In this document: positions 7,475-16,065 of the stretch, in pieces
Position numbering within the stretch: position 1 is the first letter of the stretch
How the letters are laid out: every line of letters begins with the position of its first letter
Assembly (NCBI GenBank): GCA_009691765.1
Contig: SIAO01000005.1
Location: 16,001 to 80,000, forward strand
Source: Planctomycetota bacterium
GTDB taxonomy: Bacteria > Planctomycetota > GCA-002687715
Reading direction: 5' to 3'
Length of the DNA stretch: 64,000 nt
Program-made: the position numbers and the translations under genes
Notes under the pieces: generated by a model
Told to the model about the DNA's origin: nothing
Seen by the model: the letters and a program-made list of their open reading frames with translations, nothing else
Database searches by the model: none

Positions 7475-8710
7475 TCAGGGTTTGCCGCGCAGAGTCTTCA
7501 CCCAAGCGCGAAAGTTCTCTTGCAAACTCACCAAGTCGCAGGCATACGCCGTCTCGACGGCGCGATACATCAACTCGGGCATGCTCTCGTCGGCGCGTTT
7601 CGATTTGAGAATGTCAAGAAACACCCGGTACTTCTGCGGACCAAGCCCAATGAGATACGCAGTGAGCGCCCACGCCTGTGGATGCAGGGCCGGCGGCAGT
7701 TCATGGAGTTTGATGAGCTGAGAAAACGGAATGATGGCCTGATCCTCACCAAGCTGCACGCGCTCCTTGAACACCTGCCACCAGTCGTTGCCAATGTCGG
7801 TTTTCCAGCCTTGCACCTCCCCGAGCAAACAAAAGGTTTCGCCATGAAGTTTGTGGCGTCGCTCAAACCAATGGCCCAAGCCTTCAGTCACCCACGCAGG
7901 CAAGTGGTAGAAAAACTGGCGGTACATGAAAAAGAACTGATGCGACAGAGCATGATCGAAGCGAGCCGCATCCTGTGCCGGTGTTTCTGCACTCATACAC
8001 TGCGACGTGACGCATGTCGCCGCCGCTTGATGAAACCACCAAGAGTTGCGTGTACCGCTGCTGCCGAAATGATGCCTGCCGAAAACTCGGTACGCCTCGA
8101 TATCTGAAAACACATACACCTCGCCGCGCTGTGGATGGCCAAATCGAGTCTGTGGCGTTGGCAATGCGCCCTTCGGAAGTACGTCCGCAAAACCCAGCAA
8201 CGCTTCAAACTGCGCTTGTTGCTGGAGCATCCTCCACAACCACAGATGCGCGCTCCCGTGTGCGTCCAGATCGCCGCGCGGAGTCAGAGCCCAAGCCCGC
8301 GCCCAAGCGAGTTCTGTGCGCGGCAAATCTTTCACCAGCGTCTGCGGAATCGCTACGACGAGCACGAGATCTTTGGTCGCCATGACTACGGGGGGTGTCT
8401 TGTTGCTTTGCAGCAGAGCGAGCGTGGTTACTTTGGCGGAGCCCAAGAGCATCCGCGGCGGTTCCACGAGAGCTTGCCTCGTGTCGCGGCTTGCCGCTGC
8501 ACACACTGAGCACCACCACGTTTGTTTGGAGTTCCCATCTGGGGCGGGTAGCGCCAACGCGAAGTCTGTGGCCAAAGGCAACTGGAAGGCAGCGTCCAGC
8601 GTGGGCCTGCCCAGCAGGACCTTTCCTGACGCATGCACCTGTGCACGAATACCAAGCGCCAAAAGCAACACGAGGACGAGTGCAACTGCATCCCGTCCCC
8701 GTGGTGTCAT
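7475..8710 (-). CDS. secreted protein with a degenerate gluzincin-like (HxxxH) motif
   Basis: A 411-residue exported protein (signal segment AVALVLVLLLALGIRAQ). Near residues 255-290 it reads FDHALSHQFFFMYRQFF, then LPAWVTEGLGHWFERR. That arrangement resembles basic-secretory-protein/DUF1570-like gluzincins, which have HExxHq ... P.W..EGla.y.e. Here the canonical HExxH is replaced by HALSH, so the catalytic Glu after the first His is missing and activity is doubtful. It therefore looks like a peptidase-fold protein that may only bind, or a divergent family; I cannot name it. It is downstream of the proline-rich secreted protein with 19 bp between, so both are probably one transcript, and it is convergent with the tRNA. 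Confidence 0.7.
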   Translation of the reverse strand: MTPRGRDAVALVLVLLLALGIRAQVHASGKVLLGRPTLDAAFQLPLATDFALALPAPDGNSKQTWWCSVCAAASRDTRQALVEPPRMLLGSAKVTTLALLQSNKTPPVVMATKDLVLVVAIPQTLVKDLPRTELAWARAWALTPRGDLDAHGSAHLWLWRMLQQQAQFEALLGFADVLPKGALPTPQTRFGHPQRGEVYVFSDIEAYRVFGRHHFGSSGTRNSWWFHQAAATCVTSQCMSAETPAQDAARFDHALSHQFFFMYRQFFYHLPAWVTEGLGHWFERRHKLHGETFCLLGEVQGWKTDIGNDWWQVFKERVQLGEDQAIIPFSQLIKLHELPPALHPQAWALTAYLIGLGPQKYRVFLDILKSKRADESMPELMYRAVETAYACDLVSLQENFRAWVKTLRGKP

Positions 8711-8729
8711 TGAGTGCGTACCTGCGAAA

Positions 8730-9710
8730 TCAGCGCGCCGCTGCTTCCTTAGCCTTCACTCTGCGATGTTCTGACACGAGAGTCTGCACTGAGGTGAGTT
8801 CCCCGCGCAGTTCCTTCAACTTGTCCGCAATGCTGACCTGCTTCTTGCCGCAATCAGGGCAGATAACCACCGTCTCATGACGACGGATTTCATCTTCAAC
8901 CCAAACCTTGCGCGCCAACACCGCGCCCATGCCAGCCACAGCGGAATCCATACGACGGCCGAAATCGGAAATGAAGATGGGCTCCATCACCTTGAGCAGA
9001 GCCTCAGCACTCTTCGGATCGCTCACCGTCTTCGTGCGCAAGCCTGCTGCGTCGTAGACGAGCACTTGCACACCTTCACCAAGATCTGCCTTGTGCTCAG
9101 CCACAACGACAGTGCGCACATCGACGCGCACGAGATTGAAGAAGTGCGACGCCACTGCGAAGTCGCGGCTTTTCTCGAGGTCGAGCACACACTTCATGTG
9201 AGGTTTCGAAGTTGGGTCATAGACCAGCACGAGACTGGGCAACGCTCGCAGCTTCCACGCTTGCTCACCGCCTGCGCCGCCGACAGCTTCATCGAAGGAC
9301 GCTTCGCTGCCGCCGTATCCGTCGCGCGATGCGTGCTTCGGCAACGCAGCGCCAACCCAAGGCAGTGTGACTGCGCCAAGCCAGTAGCTCGCTTCGCCGC
9401 CAGAAACTTTGGCTTTCGCACCGCGCCCAGAGCCACCACCGAAACGACCCGCAGGAGTGCCACCACCAGCTCCGCCGCGTGCTGTAGCTCCACCGCTGCT
9501 CGGAGTCGTGGCGCCGGGGCCTGGAGTGACACCGGGGCCGGGACCAGGAGTTGGTCCGGGCGCAGGGCCAGGACTTGGAGCAGGAGCTGGTGCCGGTGCG
9601 GGAGCAGGACCCGGTGCTGGCACTGGGCAACCGCCATATCCTTGAGCAGGTAGCTCAGCAACGAAAAGAGCAACCACCAACAGGATCCCCAAAGCTGTAA
9701 GTTGCTTCAT
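8730..9710 (-). CDS. secreted protein with a Pro-Ala-Gly repeat and a CPDC motif
   Basis: A 326-residue exported protein (signal peptide ending ELPAQG). After the signal comes a low-complexity run of alternating Pro with Ala, Gly, Ser or Thr (residues about 28-68), then a Gly-rich segment (to about residue 100), both probably unstructured spacers. The globular part (about 110-260) contains ALPSLVLVYDPTSK and KSRDFAVASHFFNLVRVDV, a pattern like a thioredoxin-fold or DUF-type extracytoplasmic domain but without a CxxC in the usual place. A CPDC pair (VICPDCGKK) sits in the C-terminal helical part and could bind metal if a second half exists in a dimer. The start at ATG 9710 has GGAGG about 7 nt upstream. 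Function unknown. Confidence 0.75.
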   Translation of the reverse strand: MKQLTALGILLVVALFVAELPAQGYGGCPVPAPGPAPAPAPAPAPSPGPAPGPTPGPGPGVTPGPGATTPSSGGATARGGAGGGTPAGRFGGGSGRGAKAKVSGGEASYWLGAVTLPWVGAALPKHASRDGYGGSEASFDEAVGGAGGEQAWKLRALPSLVLVYDPTSKPHMKCVLDLEKSRDFAVASHFFNLVRVDVRTVVVAEHKADLGEGVQVLVYDAAGLRTKTVSDPKSAEALLKVMEPIFISDFGRRMDSAVAGMGAVLARKVWVEDEIRRHETVVICPDCGKKQVSIADKLKELRGELTSVQTLVSEHRRVKAKEAAAR

Positions 9711-9901
9711 GGTCTGCCTCCGTCAGCAGAGCCCACACGAGGCTGCGGCGCTGCTCACGCGTGAAGTCTAATCCCTCGATGGCCAAACTGAAAAGCCCAT
9801 TGTGCGCAGAGTGTCCGAGGGGCGTAGGAAGTGGGTCTGGCAACGAGCATTCAGAGCCTGCCCGCTACGGTTCATCGCTTGCAAACCAGTGCCTCGGAGG
9901 G

Positions 9902-9928
9902 CTTTGGGCTCAGCCGCCGAGCCCAAAG
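9902..9928 (-). terminator. 10-bp perfect hairpin over the proline dehydrogenase stop codon
   Basis: CTTTGGGCTC (9902-9911) pairs perfectly with GAGCCCAAAG (9919-9928) across a 7-nt loop. The stem covers the last codons and stop of the proline dehydrogenase gene. There is no T-tract downstream on the minus strand, so a classical intrinsic terminator is only weakly supported; it may instead protect the mRNA 3' end. Confidence 0.35.
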
Positions 9929-10818
9929 AGGGCCTTGGCAACATGGGATGCAATCTTGGGGTTTTCCTTCAGGCGACGAGTGCAGTAGCCATACCAATCG
10001 TGGCCAAAAGGCACATACACCCTCACGGGATGCCCCTCGCGAACCAGACGTGCACGCAGGTGTTCGGTGACTCCGAGGAGCATCTGAAACTCGTAGCGCT
10101 CGCGCGCAATGTTCATGTTGCGCAAGGTGCCGAGCGCATCTTCAACCAACTTTGCGTCATGCGTTGCAATGCCAACTCGCGTCGCACCAGTCGCAAACAT
10201 GTGCTTCAAGCAGTGCCTGTAGTTTTCGCGTACGGGTTCGAGTCCCTTGAAGGCGATGTCCGCGGGCTCAACGTAAATTCCTTTGCACAGGCGGTATGAA
10301 GGCTTGATGTCCGCGAGCGCGTCGATGTCCGCTTGCGTGCGCTTCATGTAGGCCTGCAACACGAGCCCAACATTGGCGCGGCCTTCGGTGCGCAATGTGC
10401 GGAACACAGCGATCGTCGCGCTCGTGCACTTCGAATCTTCCATGTCGATGCGCACGAAGTTGCGCTGCTGTTCCGCTGCGGTGACGACACTGCGAACGCG
10501 TTCGAGTGTGCGCGCAAGATCGAGCAACAAGCCGAACGCCGTGAGTTTCACAGAAACGTTGCAATCGAGTTTGCGCGCCGCGATGCCTTGCAACGCTGCA
10601 ATGTAATCGTTGCGTGTGGTGTCCGCTTGCTCTTCGCGTTCGATGAACTCGCCCAGCACGTCGAGCGTTGCGCTGCAACCGGATTGGTTGAGCTCCGCCA
10701 CCACGGCAAGCGCTTCGTCGAGCGTCGCACCCGCCACGTAGCGCCTCGCAACACGCCGCACCACAGGCTTGGGTATGAACGGGATGGTGCCCGCAATCAT
10801 GCGATCAAAAAGCCCCAC
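9910..10818 (-). CDS. proline dehydrogenase (monofunctional)
   Basis: A 302-residue FAD-dependent proline dehydrogenase. It oxidises proline to pyrroline-5-carboxylate, the first step of proline catabolism, and feeds electrons to the quinone pool. The family pattern is clear: FIPKPVVRRVARRYVAG at the N-terminus, NVSVKLTAFGLLLD, RIDMEDS, LQAYMKRT, YRLCKGIY, IATHDAKL, FQMLLGV and VPFGHDWYGYCTRRLKENP. The last includes the paired arginines that bind the proline carboxylate. The length fits the monofunctional bacterial enzyme, with no P5C dehydrogenase domain. I chose GTG 10818 because it gives the standard opening GLFDRMIAGTIPF; the alternative ATG at 10800 would cut it. It lies 4 nt after the trxB stop on the same strand, so it is very likely co-transcribed. 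Confidence 0.9.
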   Translation of the reverse strand: MGLFDRMIAGTIPFIPKPVVRRVARRYVAGATLDEALAVVAELNQSGCSATLDVLGEFIEREEQADTTRNDYIAALQGIAARKLDCNVSVKLTAFGLLLDLARTLERVRSVVTAAEQQRNFVRIDMEDSKCTSATIAVFRTLRTEGRANVGLVLQAYMKRTQADIDALADIKPSYRLCKGIYVEPADIAFKGLEPVRENYRHCLKHMFATGATRVGIATHDAKLVEDALGTLRNMNIARERYEFQMLLGVTEHLRARLVREGHPVRVYVPFGHDWYGYCTRRLKENPKIASHVAKALFGLGG

Positions 10819-10822
10819 GCGC

Positions 10823-11761
10823 TCAGTGCCCCACCGCTTCGAGATAGCGCTCAGCTTCAAGTGCCGCCATGCAACCGCTGCCTGCAGCCGTGATCGCTTG
10901 GCGGTAGTAGGAATCCTGCACGTCACCGCAAGCGAAGACGCCTGGCAATTCCGTTGCAGCACGACCGGGAGTTGTTTGCAGGTAGCCCTTCGCGTCCATG
11001 GTGAGTTGCCCACGAAACATCTCGGTGTTCGGCACATGTCCGATGGCCAAAAATATGCCGTCCACCGTCACATCTTCGATGACACCCGTCTGCGTGTCGC
11101 GCATGCGCGCACCACGGAGCCTTTGTCCCGGCGTTCCGAGGTACTCAAGAATCTCCGAGTTCCAGCGCGCGCTGACCTTGGGATTGGCGAGAACGCGGTC
11201 TTGCATGATCTTGCTGGCGCGCAAGGAATCGCGCCGATGCACCAGCGTCACCTTCGAGGCGTAGCGCGTGAGGAAGTTGGCCTCCTCGGCTGCGGAATCG
11301 CCACCACCGACGACGAAGACGTGCTTGTTCTTGAAGAAGAAGCCATCGCAAGTGGCGCATGCTGACAGGCCGTGCCCCATGAAGGCACCTTCATCTGGCA
11401 GATTCAACAACTTCGCGCTCGCACCAGTGCTGATGATGACCGTGTGCGCGCACACTTCTCGCTCAGCACTGCGCACACTGAACGGCGCGCCAGATTTCAG
11501 ATCCACGCTCACGACGTTCTCGGAGTGAATCTGCGTGCCGAAGCGCGCCGCTTGGTCGCGGAAGCGCTGCATCAGCTCTGGGCCCATGATGCCTTCAGGA
11601 AAGCCTGGGTAGTTCTCCACATCGGTGGTGATGGTGAGTTGCCCGCCGGGCTGCGGTCCTTCGAACAAGACGGGTGCAAGATTGGCCCGGGCCGCGTAGA
11701 TAGCAGCAGTCCACCCGGCGGGACCGGAGCCAATGATGACGACGTTCGCGGTTTCAGTCAT
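10823..11761 (-). CDS. trxB: thioredoxin reductase
   Basis: A 312-residue, low-molecular-weight thioredoxin reductase (NADPH to FAD to redox disulfide to thioredoxin), cytoplasmic. The FAD-binding GSGPAGWTAAIYAAR is at residues 11-25. PGGQLTITTDVENYPGFP is typical of TrxB. The redox pair is CATCDG. The NADPH motif is VVGGGDSAAEEA, and the C-terminal FAD motif is GVFACGDVQDSYYRQAITA. Length and all motifs match the bacterial enzyme. The start at ATG 11761 has AAGGAAG about 7 nt upstream. It is first of a two-gene operon with proline dehydrogenase and divergent from the PtsN-like gene; the 107-bp intergenic region should carry both promoters. Confidence 0.96.
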   Translation of the reverse strand: MTETANVVIIGSGPAGWTAAIYAARANLAPVLFEGPQPGGQLTITTDVENYPGFPEGIMGPELMQRFRDQAARFGTQIHSENVVSVDLKSGAPFSVRSAEREVCAHTVIISTGASAKLLNLPDEGAFMGHGLSACATCDGFFFKNKHVFVVGGGDSAAEEANFLTRYASKVTLVHRRDSLRASKIMQDRVLANPKVSARWNSEILEYLGTPGQRLRGARMRDTQTGVIEDVTVDGIFLAIGHVPNTEMFRGQLTMDAKGYLQTTPGRAATELPGVFACGDVQDSYYRQAITAAGSGCMAALEAERYLEAVGH

Positions 11762-11868
11762 GCAGTCTTCCTTGCGCGTTGGATGCTACCCATCGGTTTT
11801 GACGCACAAAAGCAGCCGCGTTTGACCCTTCCAGAGGCTGCGCTATGGTGCTGTGCACCGAGGACTCC

Positions 11869-12318
11869 ATGGAACTGACCCAACTACTGGCCGCCGATCG
11901 CATCATCTCCATCAAGGAGCCCACCAAGGAAGCTGCGCTCAAGGCGTTGGTGAAAGTCTTAGGCAAGACCAACACGGTCGGCAAGGAAAAGGAATTGGCG
12001 AAAGCCATCTCGGACCGCGAGCGCATTCTCTCCACCGGCATTGGCTATGGCATCGCGATCCCGCACGCCAAGATTGCTTCCGTAAAGTCCTTCATTGCCG
12101 CCATCGGAACTTCCAAGGCCGGCATCCCTTTCGAGAGCCTCGACGGCAAGCCCGTGAACATCGTGGTCATGATCGCTGGGCCTGAAGGCCAAAACGAAGA
12201 GTACTTGCGCATCCTCGCGCGCTTCACCAACGTGCTGAAATCCGAACAGACCCGCACGCGCATCATCGAAGCCAAGAAGCCCGAACAAGTGATGGCGATC
12301 CTCAGCGAATCACGCTGA
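11869..12318 (+). CDS. PTS EIIA-like nitrogen-regulatory protein (PtsN family)
   Basis: A 149-residue EIIA domain of the fructose/mannitol type. The phospho-acceptor is the His in GIAIPHAK (about residue 66), preceded by RERILSTGIGYG; the family strand NIVVMIAGPEGQNEEYLRIL follows. No EIIB or EIIC domain is attached, as in PtsN, so a regulatory rather than transport role is likely. I chose ATG 11869 because ELTQLLAADRII is the usual N-terminus and GAGGA lies 6-7 nt upstream; an in-frame ATG at 11845 would add eight atypical residues. It is convergent with the PAP2-PHP gene, the two stop codons being one base apart. It has no PTS partners in this window. Confidence 0.9.
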   Translation: MELTQLLAADRIISIKEPTKEAALKALVKVLGKTNTVGKEKELAKAISDRERILSTGIGYGIAIPHAKIASVKSFIAAIGTSKAGIPFESLDGKPVNIVVMIAGPEGQNEEYLRILARFTNVLKSEQTRTRIIEAKKPEQVMAILSESR

Positions 12319-12319
12319 G

Positions 12320-14224
12320 TCAGACCTTGGTGCAACAACGCCGCCGCGAACACCACGCGGCGAGCAGCGTTCCCCACGCGAGCCAAGACACTCTTCCCCA
12401 TCCGGGCATCGTGCGCAAATAGTCCCAGAGCATTTGCACAGGCGCGAGCAATGCACGCAGCGCTGAAGCCTGCGTTGCGGCCACGCGCGCTTGCGGCGCC
12501 GCAACGACGAGCGCTCGAACTTCTCGCCGTTCAAGGAAGTGTTGCAACACAGCTTCCCGGCGTGCCGTCGGTTCTGCCGGAAACTCGCCCGGCAAGAACG
12601 TAATGCAAGGAGATCCGCTGAAGCGACCATGCGCATCGCTGTTGCCGAACCCAACAATGTTGTTGCTCTTGCAAAGTCCTGCGAGTTCCTGACAACTTGC
12701 TTGCTCTGTCGCGCTGGAGCAAAGCGCACGGTGTGCGACTTCAAAGCCATCGACACCCGCGGCCACATATTCAGCTCGCGAGGGAATGCGTTGCCTGCAT
12801 TGCTCCACCGTCAACGCTGCGCGCGTTCTTGCGTCATGAGCCACGCTGATCAATCCACCGCTGGCACGCACTGCGCGCACCGCTTCCAGCGTCTTGCGCG
12901 CCACATTCCCTTCCGCGAAGTCCTCTGGCGTCAAACGCTGCAGCAGCGCCGTTTGCAAGGCAGCCTCCGGTCCGTAGCAGAGCAGGTGCGCGCTCACAGC
13001 GCCACGCTCGTGCGCCCCGCCGCTCCATTCCATGCCTCGCAGCACAGTCAAGCCTTCAGGCGCTAAAAACTCCGCAGGATGCGCGTCGTGATTGGTGATG
13101 ACGACCACATCGACGCCATGGTCCCGCGCACGCTGCAACATGGTGTCGATGGAGGCCGCGCCATCCACCTTGTCACCAGCATGAACATGCCCGTCGAAGA
13201 CCAAGCCCGGAGTTTGGGAGACGAAGCGATCCGCGGCCGCCCAACCCCACCACGCAAACGCGGCAACACCCGCGAGCCAAAGCGCAGCGCAAGAAACGCG
13301 AACGAGCCGCACGCGCCAAGGAGTAGACCAAGGCAGGACAAGCAACACGAGCAAACCCAACGCGATCAACGGCGCAGAGGCCATTGCAAATTCGCGCGGC
13401 GAACTCCACCGTGCGAGTGCCAACGCAGGACCCGCCACGGGCTCCAGAAGCACTCGCTCAAGCGTCGGAACAACGCGCAGCATCCCGGAGGGCATGAGGG
13501 TTGCTGCATCGACGACATGTGCAGGTCGTGCAAAAGCGAACCCGAGCGCCAAGATTGTTGCGAGCAACGCTAGGCCGCGCCATGCACCACTCGGACGCAC
13601 TTCACGCCCGCGCAATAGGCTCAAGAGCACAGCGCACACCAACAGGGACAAAGCCACGGAAGCCACGGCATCGGAGAGAAAATGCCGTGCCAACACTGTG
13701 CGATCGAGCACGAGAAGTGGCATCAACAAGAACAGCGCGCGCGCCACTTTGTGACGGTGGAACAAGAGCCACAGAACACAGGCAGCACTGGCCGCCGTGA
13801 CCACATGTCCAGAAGGGAACGACTTGGTGTCGATGGCCGGGAATGGTGCGTTGAGGCCGCGCTCTACGAGTCCGTGAATCGCACTCATCGGCCGCGCCCG
13901 AGCGACCCAGACTTTGAGAGCATCCGCCACACAAATTCCGAGCAGCGGCACGGCGAGCAGCAAGACCCCATTGACCCTGCGCGTTGCGGAACTTGCACAG
14001 AACCAAAGCCACGCTCCGGGGATCAAGACCGCGAGAAAAAGCACTGTGGGAGCCCAAGCCTCGACGTGCAACCAGAATGCCTCGCTGGTGGGCAGCAAGG
14101 AGTTGAGCGCCAAAGCGAGCGAGGTGTCGAAAGGCAGAGCCAAGAGGGCAAGGGCAGCGCCTATAGCAGCCGCGACAAAGAAACCCCGCGCTGCGGGAAG
14201 TGGTCGTTCGGAATCCTGTGGCAT
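12320..14224 (-). CDS. membrane PAP2 phosphatase fused to a PHP-type phosphoesterase domain
   Basis: A 634-residue two-domain protein. The N-terminal half is a multi-pass PAP2 (lipid phosphate phosphatase) domain with all three motifs: KVWVARARP (KxxxxxxRP), PSGHVVTAA (PSGH) and RTVLARHFLSD (RxxxxxHxxxD). Further membrane helices run to about residue 345. The C-terminal half is a PHP metal-dependent phosphoesterase: FDGHVHAG supplies HxH, ITNHDAHP the next metal ligands, SVAHDA a His, and GFGNSDAHG the last Asp/His pair. It would sit in the inner membrane with the PHP domain on one side. Substrates are unknown; a phospholipid or phosphodiester is plausible since it is divergent from a CDP-alcohol transferase cluster. 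I chose ATG 14224 (GGAG upstream) over 14296, which adds atypical residues. Confidence 0.83.
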   Translation of the reverse strand: MPQDSERPLPAARGFFVAAAIGAALALLALPFDTSLALALNSLLPTSEAFWLHVEAWAPTVLFLAVLIPGAWLWFCASSATRRVNGVLLLAVPLLGICVADALKVWVARARPMSAIHGLVERGLNAPFPAIDTKSFPSGHVVTAASAACVLWLLFHRHKVARALFLLMPLLVLDRTVLARHFLSDAVASVALSLLVCAVLLSLLRGREVRPSGAWRGLALLATILALGFAFARPAHVVDAATLMPSGMLRVVPTLERVLLEPVAGPALALARWSSPREFAMASAPLIALGLLVLLVLPWSTPWRVRLVRVSCAALWLAGVAAFAWWGWAAADRFVSQTPGLVFDGHVHAGDKVDGAASIDTMLQRARDHGVDVVVITNHDAHPAEFLAPEGLTVLRGMEWSGGAHERGAVSAHLLCYGPEAALQTALLQRLTPEDFAEGNVARKTLEAVRAVRASGGLISVAHDARTRAALTVEQCRQRIPSRAEYVAAGVDGFEVAHRALCSSATEQASCQELAGLCKSNNIVGFGNSDAHGRFSGSPCITFLPGEFPAEPTARREAVLQHFLERREVRALVVAAPQARVAATQASALRALLAPVQMLWDYLRTMPGWGRVSWLAWGTLLAAWCSRRRCCTKV

Positions 14225-14313
14225 CACGCGGATTTGCTCCACTCTGAGGTCTCGCTTCAGCGTGATATCTTTACCCACCACCCTTACAAACGCCACCCGA
14301 GATCTTCACATTC
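14225..14313. promoter_or_regulatory. 89-bp divergent promoter region, PAP2-PHP gene versus PK-NTase cluster
   Basis: This is the only non-coding space between the two divergent transcription units, so both promoters should lie here or overlap the gene starts. I see no confident -35/-10 pair or palindrome. Confidence 0.4.
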
Positions 14314-16065
14314 ATGGACATTGACGCGCGCGACAACCGCGGCCGAACACGCTTTATCTGCACCATTGGGCCGAAGCTCCTTGAGCGCTCCGCGCTAGAA
14401 CAGCTCACGCTGCATGGCATGAACATCGCCCGCGTCAACGGCTCGCACGGCAGCTTGGACGATATCCGCGCCATGGTGAGCTTCTTGAAGCGCGAGCTAC
14501 CGGCGGGGGTCAAGATCTTGTTGGACTTGCCGGGCAACAAAGTGCGCACCGACAACATCTGCGAGCCCATCGCGCTCAAAGCTGGGGCCGAGTTCGTGCT
14601 GCACCCCGAGAACCTCACCTTCAAATCGCTGTGGTCACGAGTGAAGGCGGGCGACCGCATCTCTGCCGCTGATGGCGCCATCCAAATGGATGTGACAGGC
14701 GTCAATGGCACCGACATCCACACTTGCGTCGTGGTGGGCGGGAACTTGGCCAATCGCAAAGGCCTGAACATCCGCGGCATCGGCGATTCCATGCCCTTCG
14801 ATTTTGAACGCGACATCGCCTTGATGAATGTCGCCATCGAATTGCGTGTGGATTACGTGGGGTTGTCCTTCGTGCGTTCCGGTGAACATGTGCGCCGCAC
14901 ACGCGCGCAACTTACAGGCACGGGCGTCGGCATCGTCGCCAAAGTGGAAACCGCTGAAGCCGTGGCCGGACTCGACCGCGTGCTGCAAAGCTCCGACATG
15001 ATCATGATCGATCGTGGCGATCTCGAAGCGGACATTGGCCGCGAGAACGTGCCCTTGGTGACCAAGCGCGTGCTGCGCCGTGCCAACGAATTGGGTGTGC
15101 CCGTCATCGTGGCCAGCCAATTCCTCACCACTATGCTCGAACGCCCACTGCCTGTGATGGCGGAGGTCAGCGACATTGCCAACGCCGTTCTCGACGGCGC
15201 CGATGTGCTGATGCTCAGCGAAGAGACCGCCATCGGGCAGTATCCCAACGAAGCCATTGGCACGATGCGTCATGTCGCCCGCACTGTGGAGCGTTGGCAA
15301 TCCAGCGATTATCACGCCGTGATTCTCGCGGCGGGTCCCTCCACGGGTTTCGGATCGCTCACCACCAACAAACACAAGTGCATGTTGGATGTCGGTGGTT
15401 CCACAATCATCAGCCATCAACTTTCCAACCTGCGCGCATGTGGCATTACCGACGACCGCATCACGGTGGTCATCGGGCACAACCATCACCAGATCGAGGC
15501 CTACCTGCGTGGCGAAGGCTTTCTCGGTCGCTTTGTCTTCAACCCGTGGTACGCGACGACGAACATGTTGGTTTCACTGTGGCTGGCCCGCGAAACCAGC
15601 AATCTCGTCATTGTTTATGGCGACATCATTTTCGAACGCGCCATTCTCATGGACTTGCTGGCCTGTCCCGGCGCGGCAGCCCTCGCGGTGGATACCGATT
15701 CCGAAATGGGGCCTGAAGACGAGAAGGTCATCGTGAAAGACGGTGGTGTGTTGCGCATGAGCAAAGAACTGGATCCTGCGCACTGCGCTGGTGAGTTCAT
15801 TGGCCTCGCACGCCTCGATGCTGCGACAGCGACTGCTCTCTTGCAGGAAATGGACCACGTCACCCGCGCCGGAGGGCTTATGGAGTTCTTGAGCGTGGCC
15901 CTCGAACGCATCGCAGCACGCGGCATCCGCTTGCAAACCGTGCCGACACAAGGGCGTGCGTGGAATGACAACGACTGCATCGCAGACCTCGATCGCTCGC
16001 GCGACTCGATCTTCGGACGCATCCAAGCGGCGCAAAACACGCAGCCTCAAGCCTCGCATCAGTGA
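14314..16065 (+). CDS. pyruvate-kinase-like domain fused to a LicC/PntC-like nucleotidyltransferase
   Basis: A 583-residue fusion. Residues about 10-325 are a pyruvate kinase barrel: ICTIGPKLLE, IARVNGSHG (conserved Arg/Asn/Ser/His), LLDLPGNKVRT (Asp and Arg kept, Lys of the usual TKGPEIR changed), VAKVET (catalytic Lys210 and metal-binding Glu212), DRGDLEAD (canonical ARGDLGVE), ASQFLTTM and AEVSDIANAVLDGADVLMLS. The regulatory C-terminal domain of true pyruvate kinases is absent. Residues about 331-575 are an NTP-transferase domain: AVILAAGPSTGFGSLT, NKHKCMLDVGG, FNPWYATTNMLVSLWLA, VIVYGDIIFE and AVDTDSEM. That pattern is like choline-phosphate or phosphonate cytidylyltransferases. It heads a three-gene operon, overlapping the ATP sulfurylase gene by GTGA. 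It probably channels a PEP-derived or phosphorylated compound into a CDP-activated product; the substrate is unknown. Confidence 0.88.
   Translation: MDIDARDNRGRTRFICTIGPKLLERSALEQLTLHGMNIARVNGSHGSLDDIRAMVSFLKRELPAGVKILLDLPGNKVRTDNICEPIALKAGAEFVLHPENLTFKSLWSRVKAGDRISAADGAIQMDVTGVNGTDIHTCVVVGGNLANRKGLNIRGIGDSMPFDFERDIALMNVAIELRVDYVGLSFVRSGEHVRRTRAQLTGTGVGIVAKVETAEAVAGLDRVLQSSDMIMIDRGDLEADIGRENVPLVTKRVLRRANELGVPVIVASQFLTTMLERPLPVMAEVSDIANAVLDGADVLMLSEETAIGQYPNEAIGTMRHVARTVERWQSSDYHAVILAAGPSTGFGSLTTNKHKCMLDVGGSTIISHQLSNLRACGITDDRITVVIGHNHHQIEAYLRGEGFLGRFVFNPWYATTNMLVSLWLARETSNLVIVYGDIIFERAILMDLLACPGAAALAVDTDSEMGPEDEKVIVKDGGVLRMSKELDPAHCAGEFIGLARLDAATATALLQEMDHVTRAGGLMEFLSVALERIAARGIRLQTVPTQGRAWNDNDCIADLDRSRDSIFGRIQAAQNTQPQASHQ

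Noticed and set aside
9480..9640. possible tandem DNA repeat
   Set aside because: The repetition encodes the Pro-Ala-Gly run of the secreted protein; units are irregular and it is not a separate element or a CRISPR array.
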